From assembly GCA_025458905.1 (NCBI GenBank), contig JALORN010000039.1, forward strand, positions 1 through 33,751: 33,751 nucleotides of DNA, written 5' to 3'. The notes under the pieces were generated by a model, which was given only the letters and a program-made list of their open reading frames with translations, was not told the DNA's origin and searched no databases. This DNA comes from Steroidobacteraceae bacterium (GTDB taxonomy: Bacteria > Pseudomonadota > Gammaproteobacteria > Steroidobacterales > Steroidobacteraceae). Positions 23,620-32,432 of the stretch are shown piece by piece. The stretch's first letter is position 1; each line of letters begins with the position of its first letter. Position numbers and translations under genes: made by a program.

Positions 23620-26037
23620 ATGAGCATCGAGAACGACGCGCGTCGCAGCCGGCGCGCCCTGGTGTCGGCGTCGGTCGCCCTGGCGTGCGCGACCGGGGTT
23701 GGCGACGGCTTCGCCCAGCAGGGCGCGGCGCTGGTGGAGGAGATCGTCGTCACGGCGAGAAGGGTCGAGGAAAAGCTCAACGAGGTCCCGGTCGCCGTCA
23801 CGGCGTACACGGGCGACGACCTCAAGCGCCGCAACGTCGTGAGCCTCGCGGACATCGCCGCGCTGACGCCAGGCTTCTCGTTCGAGGCCTACAGCGGTGG
23901 CACGACACCGGCGCCGCTGATCCGCGGCCTCAGCCAGGCCGCGCTGACCGACCGCAACCAGAACGTCGGGACGTTCGTCGACGGCGTGCACGTGCAGCAG
24001 CAGGGCAACGTCGACTTCACGCTGATGGAGCTCGAGCGCATCGAGATCATCAAGGGACCGCAGAACGCGCAGTACGGCCGCAGTTCGTTCGCGGGCGCGA
24101 TCAACTGGGTGCCGCGACGGGCCGAGCTCGGCGAGTGGGGCGGCAATGCCGCCATCACCTATGGCACCGATGAGCGCCAGGACATCAGCGCCGCGATCAA
24201 CATCCCGATCGGCGACGTGCTCGCGGTCCGCGTCTATGGCATCAAGACCGAGTTCGACGGGACGTTCAAGAACAACTTCCCGGGCTCGGGTGCCGCGATC
24301 CCCTCCGAGGCCTTCGGTGCGCGTTTCTCGGGCAACGAGGGCAACGTCGGCGGCTGGGACAACGACGCCGTGCAGGTGGGATTGAAGTACCAGCCGGTCG
24401 AGGACCTGCAGGTCAATCTCCTCTACTACCGTTCGCAGACCCGCAACGAGCCGGGCGCCGGCCTCGTGATCTCGCCGATCACGCTGGCCCAGCTGCCGAC
24501 CGCGACGCCGGCGCAGCAGAACCCGCTGAACTGCAGCCCGACGACGACCGGCATCAACCAGCTCTACTGCGGCGAGCTCCCTGTCTCCGAGTCCGAGGTC
24601 ATCAGCGACCCGCGCAACACGGGAGCCCAGACCCACAGCGAACTGGTGTCGGCCCGCATCGACTACAAATTCTCCGACTCGCTGGGCCTGATGTACCTGT
24701 ACGGCAGGGGCCTCTACGACTCGGCGAACTACCAGGCCGCCGCGCAGCCCGCGCTGCTGGTCACCGGCAATGCCCAGCTCGGCGGTGTGCTGCAGTTCGT
24801 CTCCAACCCCTTCACCGACCAGGAGGCGGAGTCGCACGAGCTGCGCCTGGACGGCCAGCTCGGCCGCGCGACCTGGCGCCTGGGCTACTACTACTCCGAC
24901 GTGAACGACTTCGGCGCCGCCGCCTGGTTCACGAACCGTCGCCCGCTGCGGCTCGACCCGACCAACGCCTTCGTCTCGAGCGGCGTGCCCGCCGGGCCCA
25001 ACAGCCTGCTGTCGAACTTCATCGACCGGATCGAATCGCCGTTCGCGACCGTCACCATTCCATTCGCCGACACCTGGACCGTCGACCTCGAGGCGCGCTA
25101 CACGCAGGAGGAGCGCCGCCAGATCCTCAACACCGGGGTGCGCTTCCAGGCGGATTTCGACGACTTCACGCCGCGCGTCAACGTGCGCTGGAAGCCACGC
25201 GAGGAGTGGACCCTGTACGCCAGCGCGGCCCGCGGCGCCAAGTCGGGCGGTTTCAACGGCGCGACCGCCGACATCCCGACCTTCGAGCCCGAGCAGAACA
25301 CCACGTTCGAGCTCGGCGCCAAGCAGACCCTCTGGGGCCGCCGGCTGCAGCTGAACTACGCGGTGTTCGCCACCGACTGGACCGACCTGCAGCTGAGCGT
25401 GCCCGACACGATCCCGTCGGGGCTCGTGCCTCCGGGAACGCAGGAGGGCAACTTCATCGGCAACGTGAAGGGCGCCGACGCACTCGGCGTCGAGCTCGAG
25501 GCCCAGGCGGCGCTGACCGACCGCATCACCGCGCGGTTCGCCGGCTCCTACGTCGAGAGCACGTTCAAGGACGGCACGATCGACACGACCTTCGGCCGCA
25601 ACTGCGAGACGCGGGGGACGCCGGTGTGCGTGTTCCTGCCGCGCCAGCCGGGCTTCCTGCCGCTCGGGGGCTCGCCGATCGGCGGCAACGACCTGCCACG
25701 CACCCCGCGGACGCAGCTCGCGCTGAGCCTCGACTACTGGCGGCCGCTCGGCAAGCTGGAGTGGACGATCCGCGGCGACCTCACGCACCAGAGCAAGTAC
25801 TACGCCGAGACGCTGAACCTCGCGTGGATCCCGAGCCGCACGCTGCTGAACCTCGACGTCGGCCTGCGCCATCCGGACGGCACCTGGAGCGTGAACCTCT
25901 GGGGCAACAACGTGACGGACGAGGTGTTCGCATCGAGTGCGTTCGCCGTCGCGGTGGCGCGCCAGTACACGCCGGCGCTCGGCCTCGGTGCGATGTTCGG
26001 CCTGACGGCGCGCTACAACTTCGTCGGCGGCAATTGA
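23620..26037 (+). CDS. TonB-dependent outer-membrane receptor 2
   Basis: The 805-residue receptor has a signal peptide ending near GFAQQ and a TonB-box region EEIVVTARRVEE. The plug has LIRGLSQAALTDRNQNVG and LERIEIIKGPQNAQYGRSSFAGAINWV, and a long beta-barrel follows. It ends YNFVGGN, so a few residues follow the usual terminal aromatic strand. AGGGGGT precedes the ATG. Four Cys in two pairs occur in surface-loop-like segments (LNCSPTT/LYCGELP and GRNCETRG/PVCVF). It is bracketed by DUF1838-type genes C and D in the same orientation, the strongest sign that the family works with TonB-dependent uptake. Confidence 0.95.
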   Translation: MSIENDARRSRRALVSASVALACATGVGDGFAQQGAALVEEIVVTARRVEEKLNEVPVAVTAYTGDDLKRRNVVSLADIAALTPGFSFEAYSGGTTPAPLIRGLSQAALTDRNQNVGTFVDGVHVQQQGNVDFTLMELERIEIIKGPQNAQYGRSSFAGAINWVPRRAELGEWGGNAAITYGTDERQDISAAINIPIGDVLAVRVYGIKTEFDGTFKNNFPGSGAAIPSEAFGARFSGNEGNVGGWDNDAVQVGLKYQPVEDLQVNLLYYRSQTRNEPGAGLVISPITLAQLPTATPAQQNPLNCSPTTTGINQLYCGELPVSESEVISDPRNTGAQTHSELVSARIDYKFSDSLGLMYLYGRGLYDSANYQAAAQPALLVTGNAQLGGVLQFVSNPFTDQEAESHELRLDGQLGRATWRLGYYYSDVNDFGAAAWFTNRRPLRLDPTNAFVSSGVPAGPNSLLSNFIDRIESPFATVTIPFADTWTVDLEARYTQEERRQILNTGVRFQADFDDFTPRVNVRWKPREEWTLYASAARGAKSGGFNGATADIPTFEPEQNTTFELGAKQTLWGRRLQLNYAVFATDWTDLQLSVPDTIPSGLVPPGTQEGNFIGNVKGADALGVELEAQAALTDRITARFAGSYVESTFKDGTIDTTFGRNCETRGTPVCVFLPRQPGFLPLGGSPIGGNDLPRTPRTQLALSLDYWRPLGKLEWTIRGDLTHQSKYYAETLNLAWIPSRTLLNLDVGLRHPDGTWSVNLWGNNVTDEVFASSAFAVAVARQYTPALGLGAMFGLTARYNFVGGN

Positions 26038-26069
26038 TCGCCGCGAGTCGTCCCGGAGAGGAAGACCCC

Positions 26070-27098
26070 ATGCCCCACCAGAAAGGCTCCCGGCCTCGGG
26101 CCAGCGACGCGCAGGTCCACGACCGGATGAGACGGCAGCTGGTCGGCGCCCTCGGGAGTGCGGCCAGCGTGCTGGCGTTGTCGGCGGGCGCGCCGGCGCG
26201 CGCCCAGTCCCGGCCGGCAACCACCCAAGGAGCGACCCAGCGAGCGAGCGACGGCACGGCAGGCGAGAAGGTCTTCAACGCCTACGACCGCACGCGCCAG
26301 TTCCAGAAGGGGGAGATGTCCGGCACGCCCTGGATCCCGGGACAGAAAGGCAACTTCGACCTCGCCGACCCGGTGCAGTCGAGCCTCGCGAGGCTCAAGA
26401 TGACCCAGAACCTGGTCGGCCAACGGACCTACATCCCGATGCTGGTCCGGCTGCTGCTCGGGCGCGAGACCAACCCGGGAGGCATGCTGCTCGGCGCTGC
26501 CGGCCTGTTCACGTGGCAGCTGCAGGTGCCGGACCCCAGGCAGTTCCCGGGCCTGCCTCCCGGGACGGCACTGATGCGGTCGATGTACACGGCGCGCTAC
26601 CTCGACCCGGCGACGATGGAGCCGACCAACGAGCTGCTGAACCCCTACAACGGCAAGATGATGGAGCTCGAGGACAGTCTGTTCGTCGAGAACTTCCTGA
26701 GCTTCCCGAAAGGCGGCTCGCGCAGCCTCGAGGAGGCGCAGTTCGCCAACGACGACCCCAACGTCGCCAAGCCGAGGCTGATCAAGCGATGGGGCGACGA
26801 GCTGGTGATGTTCCAGGGCGGCACCTACGGCGAGCCCGGCAAGCACCAGCCGCGGTTCACGGAGAACATGTGGGCCGCCAGTCACCGTGGGGTGATGGAC
26901 CCAGACACTCCCTTCGTGGACACGCGCTATTCCTTCACCGGCGTCAACAAGGCCTACGAGAAGCCGTGGGCGGGTTACACGGTCGGCGACAAGGACATCC
27001 TCTGCAGCCTCGCCTACGGACGAAAGGTGCATCGCCCGGAGGACATCCCCGACTTCCACAAGCGGGTGCTGATCGAGCGATACCCGGATCGCCTCTAG
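26070..27098 (+). CDS. DUF1838-type exported protein D
   Basis: This 342-residue protein has an export signal around MRRQLVGALGSAASVLALSA (20-39), Tat-like by its paired Arg, with a cleavage-like APARAQ. The mature N-terminus has a Thr/Ser/Gln-rich linker. Family motifs: LDPATMEPTNELLNPYNGK (178-196), GKHQPR (257-262), EKPWAGYTVGDK (297-308) and C-terminal ERYPDRL. A GGAGAGG element precedes the ATG. It lies 32 bases after TonB receptor 2 and is probably co-transcribed with it. Longest family member in the window. Confidence 0.82.
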   Translation: MPHQKGSRPRASDAQVHDRMRRQLVGALGSAASVLALSAGAPARAQSRPATTQGATQRASDGTAGEKVFNAYDRTRQFQKGEMSGTPWIPGQKGNFDLADPVQSSLARLKMTQNLVGQRTYIPMLVRLLLGRETNPGGMLLGAAGLFTWQLQVPDPRQFPGLPPGTALMRSMYTARYLDPATMEPTNELLNPYNGKMMELEDSLFVENFLSFPKGGSRSLEEAQFANDDPNVAKPRLIKRWGDELVMFQGGTYGEPGKHQPRFTENMWAASHRGVMDPDTPFVDTRYSFTGVNKAYEKPWAGYTVGDKDILCSLAYGRKVHRPEDIPDFHKRVLIERYPDRL

Positions 27099-27118
27099 GA
27101 ACCGGGGCGCCCGGTTCC
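27098..27118. terminator. Hairpin between convergent DUF1838 D and SDR genes
   Basis: GGAACCGGG-GCG-CCCGGTTCC (27098-27118) is a perfect nine-base stem with a three-base loop that begins at the last base of the DUF1838 D stop codon. It lies 19 bases beyond the stop of the convergent SDR gene. There is no T-tract, so it is a bidirectional transcript-end hairpin rather than a textbook intrinsic terminator. Confidence 0.5.
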
Positions 27119-27137
27119 GGCGGGAGCGGCGGCCGGC

Positions 27138-27902
27138 TCAGGCCGCAGCGGCCCCGTCCACAGCCAGCAGCACGCCACTGACGAACGACGCCCGATCCGA
27201 ACACAGGAACAGCGCCGCGCGCGCGATGTCGTCCGGCGTCGCCAGGCGACCCATCGGATGGTGCGCGGTCAGCATCGTGTAGAGCTGCTCGTCGCTCTGC
27301 CCCGGCAGCTTGTTCCCGCGCAGCATGTCGGTCGGTGTCGCGCCGGGCATGAGGCCGTTGACGCGCAGCCCATGGGGGCCGCCGGCCTTGGCCGCGATCC
27401 GCGTCAGCATCGCGAGCGCCGCCTTCGACGCCGAGTACGCGGCGCCGTTGAGGAAGCCGTTGATCGCGGCGGTCGAGGCGATGTTGAGCACCACGCCGTC
27501 GCGGCCCTTCATCCGGCGCAGCGCCTCGCGGCAGCCGAGGAACGGGCCGTCGGTGTTGATCGCGAAGTGCTTCTGCCAGAGCGCGAGGTCCATCTGCTCG
27601 AGCGGCACGTTCGGGCGGTAGAAGCCCGCGTTGTTGACCAGGATGCGCAGCGGGCCGATGTCGCGCTCGATGGCGTCCCAGGCGGCTAGCCACTCCGCCT
27701 CGCGGGTCACGTCCAGCCGGTGGAACGTGGCGCCGGGCAGCTCCGCGGCGAGCGCGCGGCCGGCGGCCTCGTCGAGGTCGGCGATCGCGACGCGCGCGCC
27801 CGCGCCGGCGAAGCGGCGCGCCATCTGCGCGCCGAGGCCATGCGCCGCGCCGGTGATCAGTGCGACGCGGCCCTCGAGCTCGCGGCCGTCGTCCGTCGTC
27901 AT
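27138..27902 (-). CDS. SDR-family oxidoreductase
   Basis: This 254-residue classical short-chain dehydrogenase has the cofactor motif TGAAHGLG (17-24), NNAG (90-93), and the catalytic tetrad N116, S143 (NIASTAAING), Y156 and K160 (YSASK). D42 after the second strand (ADLDEAAG) favours NAD over NADP. The ATG overlaps the TGA of the GMC oxidoreductase gene (ATGA). Likely reaction: oxidation of a secondary alcohol or the reverse, on a product of the GMC enzyme or receptor 3 cargo. The GMC protein appears exported and this one cytoplasmic, so they would act in sequence across the inner membrane. Confidence 0.93.
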   Translation of the reverse strand: MTTDDGRELEGRVALITGAAHGLGAQMARRFAGAGARVAIADLDEAAGRALAAELPGATFHRLDVTREAEWLAAWDAIERDIGPLRILVNNAGFYRPNVPLEQMDLALWQKHFAINTDGPFLGCREALRRMKGRDGVVLNIASTAAINGFLNGAAYSASKAALAMLTRIAAKAGGPHGLRVNGLMPGATPTDMLRGNKLPGQSDEQLYTMLTAHHPMGRLATPDDIARAALFLCSDRASFVSGVLLAVDGAAAA

Positions 27903-29641
27903 GCGCGTGCCACCGGCCGGCCGAGGATCAAGTCCGCGGCGCGCTCGGCGATCGCGATCACCGGCGCGTGCGTCGCGGCGCTCGGGATCCGCGGGATCAC
28001 CGAGGCGTCGACGACGCGCAGCCCCTCGGTGCCGCGCACGCGCAGCGCCTCGTCGACCACGGCCTCGGGTCCCGTGCCCATGGCGCAGGTGCCGACCGGG
28101 TGGAAGAAGGTGTTCGCGGCATCGCGGACGAAGGCGTCGCGGGCCGCGGCGTCGCGCCAGCGCTCGCCGGGATAGACCTCGCGGGCGCGCCACTCGGCGA
28201 GCGCCGGCTGGCCACCGACCTCGCGCGCGATCTCGAAGCCGCGCGTCATCGTCGCGACGTCGACGGGGTCGCTGAAGTAGCGCGGATCGATCAGCGGTGC
28301 ATCGGCCGGGTTCGCGGAACGCAGGCGGATCGTGCCGCGGCTGCGAGGCTGCATGATGCAGGGCAGGATCGTCCAGGCGTTCGACGGCGGCGGCGGCAGC
28401 GTGAACGAGGCGAACGGCACGGTCACGCACATCAGGAGCACGTCCGGGCCGGGCAGCGTGGCGTCGGTGCGCAGGTAGTGCATGCCCTCGCCGTGCTGGT
28501 AGTTCGACAGCGGCAGGGGCCGCGCCGACTCGTAGACCGTGCCGGCGCCGAGCAGGTGATCCTGCAGGTTCGCGCCGACGCCGGGCAGTGCGGCGCGCAC
28601 CGCGATGCCGTGCTGCGCGAGCTCGGCGGGCGGGCCGAGCCCCGAGAGCATCAGCAGCTTCGGCGACTCGATCGAGCCGGTGCAGAGCAGCACCTCGCGC
28701 GCCGCACGCAGCGTGCGCTCGCCGCTGCCGCCCGTTGCGTTGGCGACGACAGCCGCGGCCGCGGCGCCCGGCGCACCCGCATCGGCTACGAAGTCGACGC
28801 CGACGCAGCGCGTGCCCGCGAAGCGCAGCCGCGTGGCGCGCACGCCGGTCAGCAGCGTCGGCGGATTCGCCGAACCGAGCGCGGGCCGCAGGTAGCAGTT
28901 CGCCGGGCCCTGCCGCTCGCGGCCCTTCAGCGCGACGTGGTTGACCGTCGGGCCTTCCATCGAAGGCCCGTTGATGTCGTCGGTCGGCTGCCAGCCGGCG
29001 GCGACGCCGGCCGCGACGAACTGCCGCGCCACCGGATGCAGCAGCTCGCCGCGAGGCACGTCGACGTAGATCGGGCCGTCGGCGCCGTGGTAGGCCGACG
29101 CGCCGAGCGCGAACGTCTCGAGCCGCCGGAAGTACGGCAGCAGCTCGCGGAACGACCAGCCGCGCACGCCGAAGTCGCGCTGCCAGGCAGCGTAGACGCT
29201 CGGGTGGCCGCGATGGTGCGCCATCGCGTTGATGCTGCCGGAGCCGCCGAGCACCTTGCCGCGCGCCCAGGCGTGCACGCGGCCGAGCGTCTGCGGCTGC
29301 GCCTCGGTCTTGTACTGCCAGTCCACCGCCGAACCCTGCAGCCCCGGCCAGGCGCGGGGCTCGCGGATCTCGGGCAGCGCATCGAAGCCGCCGGCCTCGA
29401 GCACGATCACCGAGGCGCCCGCTTCGCTCAGGCGACGCGCCAGCACGCAGCCGGCCGAGCCGGCGCCGACGATCACGTAGTCGGCGCCCTGCGGGACTTC
29501 GCCGCCGCGGGCACGACCCGCGCCGGCGCGCGCGCCGGGGCTTCCCGGGCGGTCGGGCTCGGCGCGCGGAGCGACCGACGCCACCGTGGCGAGTGCGAGG
29601 CCCGAGGCGATCTTCAGGCTGCGGCGACGCGTGATCTTCAA
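27899..29641 (-). CDS. Tat-exported GMC-family FAD oxidoreductase
   Basis: The 580-residue glucose-methanol-choline oxidoreductase is read from TTG 29641, which has GGAG upstream and puts a twin-arginine signal (TRRRSLKIASGLALATVASV, 4-23) at the N-terminus. An ATG at 29704 would add 21 residues without a good ribosome-binding site. FAD motif GAGSAG is at 59-64, with E88-like LEAGG, and RGKVLGGSGSINAM is the GMC signature 1. The catalytic pair is H514 (FHPVGTCAMG) and H558 (ATHAPVIAIAE), a His/His pair 44 residues apart as in aryl-alcohol oxidase, where choline dehydrogenases have His/Asn. It probably oxidises an alcohol in the periplasm. Confidence 0.92.
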   Translation of the reverse strand: MKITRRRSLKIASGLALATVASVAPRAEPDRPGSPGARAGAGRARGGEVPQGADYVIVGAGSAGCVLARRLSEAGASVIVLEAGGFDALPEIREPRAWPGLQGSAVDWQYKTEAQPQTLGRVHAWARGKVLGGSGSINAMAHHRGHPSVYAAWQRDFGVRGWSFRELLPYFRRLETFALGASAYHGADGPIYVDVPRGELLHPVARQFVAAGVAAGWQPTDDINGPSMEGPTVNHVALKGRERQGPANCYLRPALGSANPPTLLTGVRATRLRFAGTRCVGVDFVADAGAPGAAAAAVVANATGGSGERTLRAAREVLLCTGSIESPKLLMLSGLGPPAELAQHGIAVRAALPGVGANLQDHLLGAGTVYESARPLPLSNYQHGEGMHYLRTDATLPGPDVLLMCVTVPFASFTLPPPPSNAWTILPCIMQPRSRGTIRLRSANPADAPLIDPRYFSDPVDVATMTRGFEIAREVGGQPALAEWRAREVYPGERWRDAAARDAFVRDAANTFFHPVGTCAMGTGPEAVVDEALRVRGTEGLRVVDASVIPRIPSAATHAPVIAIAERAADLILGRPVARA

Positions 29642-29787
29642 GGGCGGCTCCAGAAAGAGAGGGAACGCGTGGCAAGCGTATGCCTCGTCCTCGCGGCGTG
29701 CCATCGTGCGCGAGGCGTGTCACACGCGACGAGCATGTCCCGGGAACCGGCCGCAGCGCCGGGGATCATCGCGGCACGCGGTGGGCG

Positions 29788-32202
29788 TCAGGGCCCGAAC
29801 GAGTAGGTCGCAGTCAGGCCGAGGGTGCGGCGCTCGCCCAGCGTCACGTTCGGCAGGAATGCCGGGTTCGACTGGTTCAGCGGCGGCTGGAACAGGACGG
29901 CCGTCACGTAGCGCCGGTCGGTGAGGTTGCGGCTCCAGAGCGCGAGGTCCAGCGGTCCCCGGCGCAGGCCGAGGCGCGCGTTGTAGAGCGTGCGCGCGGG
30001 GATCCGCGTGAGCCCGATGGTCAGGGCAGCCGCGTCCGAGACGTAGCTCGCGTCGGCTCGCACGAAGAACGTCCAGCGCGGGCCGAGTGGCGTGTCGAAG
30101 GAGGCGTAGAGGCTCGCGAGGCGGTTCGGGGCGTTCGGCAGTGGCTGGCCCGAGACGTCCGGCAGCACGACGCCGCGGAAGGCCCGCGAGGGGCAGAAGC
30201 CCCGCGCGGCCTCGGGGATGGTGCTCGAGGTACCACCGCAGTAGCGCAGCACGCCGGCGTCGACGGTGCCCGCCTCGAACTCGGTCGGCGTGTACGAGAA
30301 GGTGCCGCCGACCTGGAACTGGTCGGTCGCGACGAAGTTCACGCTCAGCTCGACGCCCCTCGCGGTCGCGTCGCCGACGTTCTGCACGAGGTTCGCGATC
30401 AGCGGTGCGGGCGGCGTCGCCGGGATCTGGATCCCGGTGTAGTCGATGAAGAACAGCGCGAGCTCGGTGTCGAGCCGGCGGTCCAGCCACTCGGCCTTCC
30501 AGCCGATCTCGTAGGTGCGATTCTGCGCCGGGTCGTAGCGCTGCAGTTCGGGCGGCACCGGGGCGTTGCCCGCACCGGCATCCACGACGACGTTGAAGTA
30601 CCCGGACAGCGCGCCCTTCGCGGCGGAGGCATAGAGCCGTTGCCCAGGCCGCAGCGCATGGTCCACGTACGCTCGCCACGTGATGTAGGCGTACTCGGCT
30701 TCCTGCGCGGTAGCCGGGCCGGCCACGGTGTCGACCCGCCGGCGGTCCTCGACGTCGCGGCGCAGCTCGGCGCCGACGGACCATTGCAGCGCCGGCGCGA
30801 ACTCGAACGAGCCGAACCAGGCGTGCTGGTCGTCCCGGCCGACGAAGCGCGACAGGGTCACCATGTTGCGCGCGGGATCCTGGTAGGCCACGCCCGTGGT
30901 CGGGTTGCCGTTGATGAAGAGGAAGATGTCGGTCCGAGGACGCTCGCCCGGTGCGAGGCCGCGGCCGTCGTACACCAGCCGGCCGAGGGTGACGAAGTCG
31001 TTCTCGAACAGGAAGGTGCCGACGCTCCAGCGCAGCGGCCCGCCGCCGGCGCCGCCCTCGAGCCGCAGTTCGTGGCTGCGGGCGCGCGTCTCGCCCTTGC
31101 GCGTGCCGATGAACGCCGGGACGTTCTGGCGGCGCAGCACCACCGTGGGTACGGCCACGTCGACGATGTCGTAGACCGCACCGCGACCGCCGTCGAGGCC
31201 GAGACCGGTGTCGGAGAAGTGGTCGGTGTTGGCGTTGAACACCGCGGACTGGATCTCGAGCCGCACCGGGCCGAAGTCGTAGCCGAGCTCCAGCGAGCCG
31301 AGCGAGACGCGGCGCTGGAACGCGAGCGCGTCGGGGTTGGCAGCGAGCGTGTCGGGCGTGCGCACCTCGCCGCACCAGGCCGAGCGCGGCCGACCGGCCG
31401 GGCCGCAGTTGTACGCGGGCTCGACATAGGCGGCGGCGGAATCGCGCAGGTCGTCGGTGCGGTAGCCGAAGAGGCGCGCCGTGAAGACCTCGTTCGGCCG
31501 CCAGTGGAGGGCTCCGGAGACGTTGCGCGTCTCGAAGCCGCCGAGTCCCGCGGCGGGCTCCGCCTGGTTCTCCCAGCTGCCGTCGAAGCCGTTGTAGCTG
31601 ATCGCGATGCGGCCACGCAGGGTGTCCGTGATCGGGCCGGACACCGTGGCGCGGACCTCGCGGCGCGCATCGCTGCCGAGCGTGGCGGCGACGCGCGCGA
31701 ACGGCGCATCCGTCGGGCGCGCCGGCACGTAGTTGATTGCGCCGTTGAAGGCATTGCGGCCGTAGAGCGCCGACTGCGGCCCCTTGACCACTTCGATCCG
31801 CTCGACGTCCAGCAGCTCGAGGTTCACCGTGTTCTGGTTGGCGAGATAGACGCCGCCGTAGAACACCGCGACGTTGCGGTCGGGGCTCGCGAGGTTGGTC
31901 TGCGAGAGGCCGCGGATCACCGGGGTGCCGAGCTGGTTCTGGAGCGCGTCGAAGTAGGTCAGGCCCGGCGTGAACATCGCCACGTCGTACAGGTTCTGGA
32001 TGCCCTTCTGCTCGATGTCGCGGGCGGTGAGCACCGCGATCGACACCGGCACGTCGATCAGCTGCTCCTCGCGCTTGCGCGCCGTGACCACGATCTCCTC
32101 GAGCCGGGCGCCGGGGTCGTCGGCGACGGCCAGCGCCGGACCGAGTGCGAGCCCGAGGTACAGCAGCGAGGCACTGGCGCGATGTCGCCCGAGGAGGTTC
32201 AA
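29788..32202 (-). CDS. TonB-dependent outer-membrane receptor 3
   Basis: The 804-residue receptor starts at TTG 32202 with a signal peptide (LLYLGLALGPALAVAD); no good ribosome-binding site is seen, so the start is uncertain by a few codons. TonB-box region EEIVVTARKREE is followed by a plug with VIRGLSQTNLASPDRN and VERIEVVKGPQSALYGRNAF, and a barrel ending LGLTATYSFGP. It is the first gene ahead of the GMC and SDR genes on the same strand (gap of 146 bases), so it may deliver their substrate. Its C-terminal half is closely similar to the receptor fragment at 32433, including at nucleotide level near the stop, which marks a tandem duplication. Confidence 0.95.
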   Translation of the reverse strand: MNLLGRHRASASLLYLGLALGPALAVADDPGARLEEIVVTARKREEQLIDVPVSIAVLTARDIEQKGIQNLYDVAMFTPGLTYFDALQNQLGTPVIRGLSQTNLASPDRNVAVFYGGVYLANQNTVNLELLDVERIEVVKGPQSALYGRNAFNGAINYVPARPTDAPFARVAATLGSDARREVRATVSGPITDTLRGRIAISYNGFDGSWENQAEPAAGLGGFETRNVSGALHWRPNEVFTARLFGYRTDDLRDSAAAYVEPAYNCGPAGRPRSAWCGEVRTPDTLAANPDALAFQRRVSLGSLELGYDFGPVRLEIQSAVFNANTDHFSDTGLGLDGGRGAVYDIVDVAVPTVVLRRQNVPAFIGTRKGETRARSHELRLEGGAGGGPLRWSVGTFLFENDFVTLGRLVYDGRGLAPGERPRTDIFLFINGNPTTGVAYQDPARNMVTLSRFVGRDDQHAWFGSFEFAPALQWSVGAELRRDVEDRRRVDTVAGPATAQEAEYAYITWRAYVDHALRPGQRLYASAAKGALSGYFNVVVDAGAGNAPVPPELQRYDPAQNRTYEIGWKAEWLDRRLDTELALFFIDYTGIQIPATPPAPLIANLVQNVGDATARGVELSVNFVATDQFQVGGTFSYTPTEFEAGTVDAGVLRYCGGTSSTIPEAARGFCPSRAFRGVVLPDVSGQPLPNAPNRLASLYASFDTPLGPRWTFFVRADASYVSDAAALTIGLTRIPARTLYNARLGLRRGPLDLALWSRNLTDRRYVTAVLFQPPLNQSNPAFLPNVTLGERRTLGLTATYSFGP

Positions 32203-32338
32203 GGGGTCGGTCGGGAGGAGGCGCCTGCGGGCGCAAGAACGCGGGTGCGCAGTATCGGCGCATCGTCGCGATGCGGGTGCCCGGGATGGGCGACGACTCG
32301 GGGCATGAGCGCACTTTCGTGCGCACCCCGGAAGAGAC

Positions 32339-32364
32339 GAGGCCCGGCCGGAGTGCCGGGCCTC
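32339..32364 (-). terminator. Rho-independent-like terminator after the receptor 4 fragment
   Basis: GAGGCCCGGC-CGGAGT-GCCGGGCCTC is a perfect ten-base stem with a six-base loop, 69 bases beyond the stop codon at 32433. In the minus direction it is followed by TCGTCTCTTCC, a pyrimidine/T-rich tail. It would end the upstream transcript and insulate TonB receptor 3, which starts about 137 bases further on. Confidence 0.65.
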
Positions 32365-32432
32365 GGGGCCGTCGAGCCACGGCGGGGCTCACACCGCGGT
32401 CGGCCCGCAGGCCGAGCGCGGCGCAGAGGGCC

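Noticed and set aside
23497..26220. A 907-codon open frame antisense to TonB receptor 2
   Set aside because: Composition is that of a shadow frame with no recognisable domain, while the plus strand carries an intact receptor.
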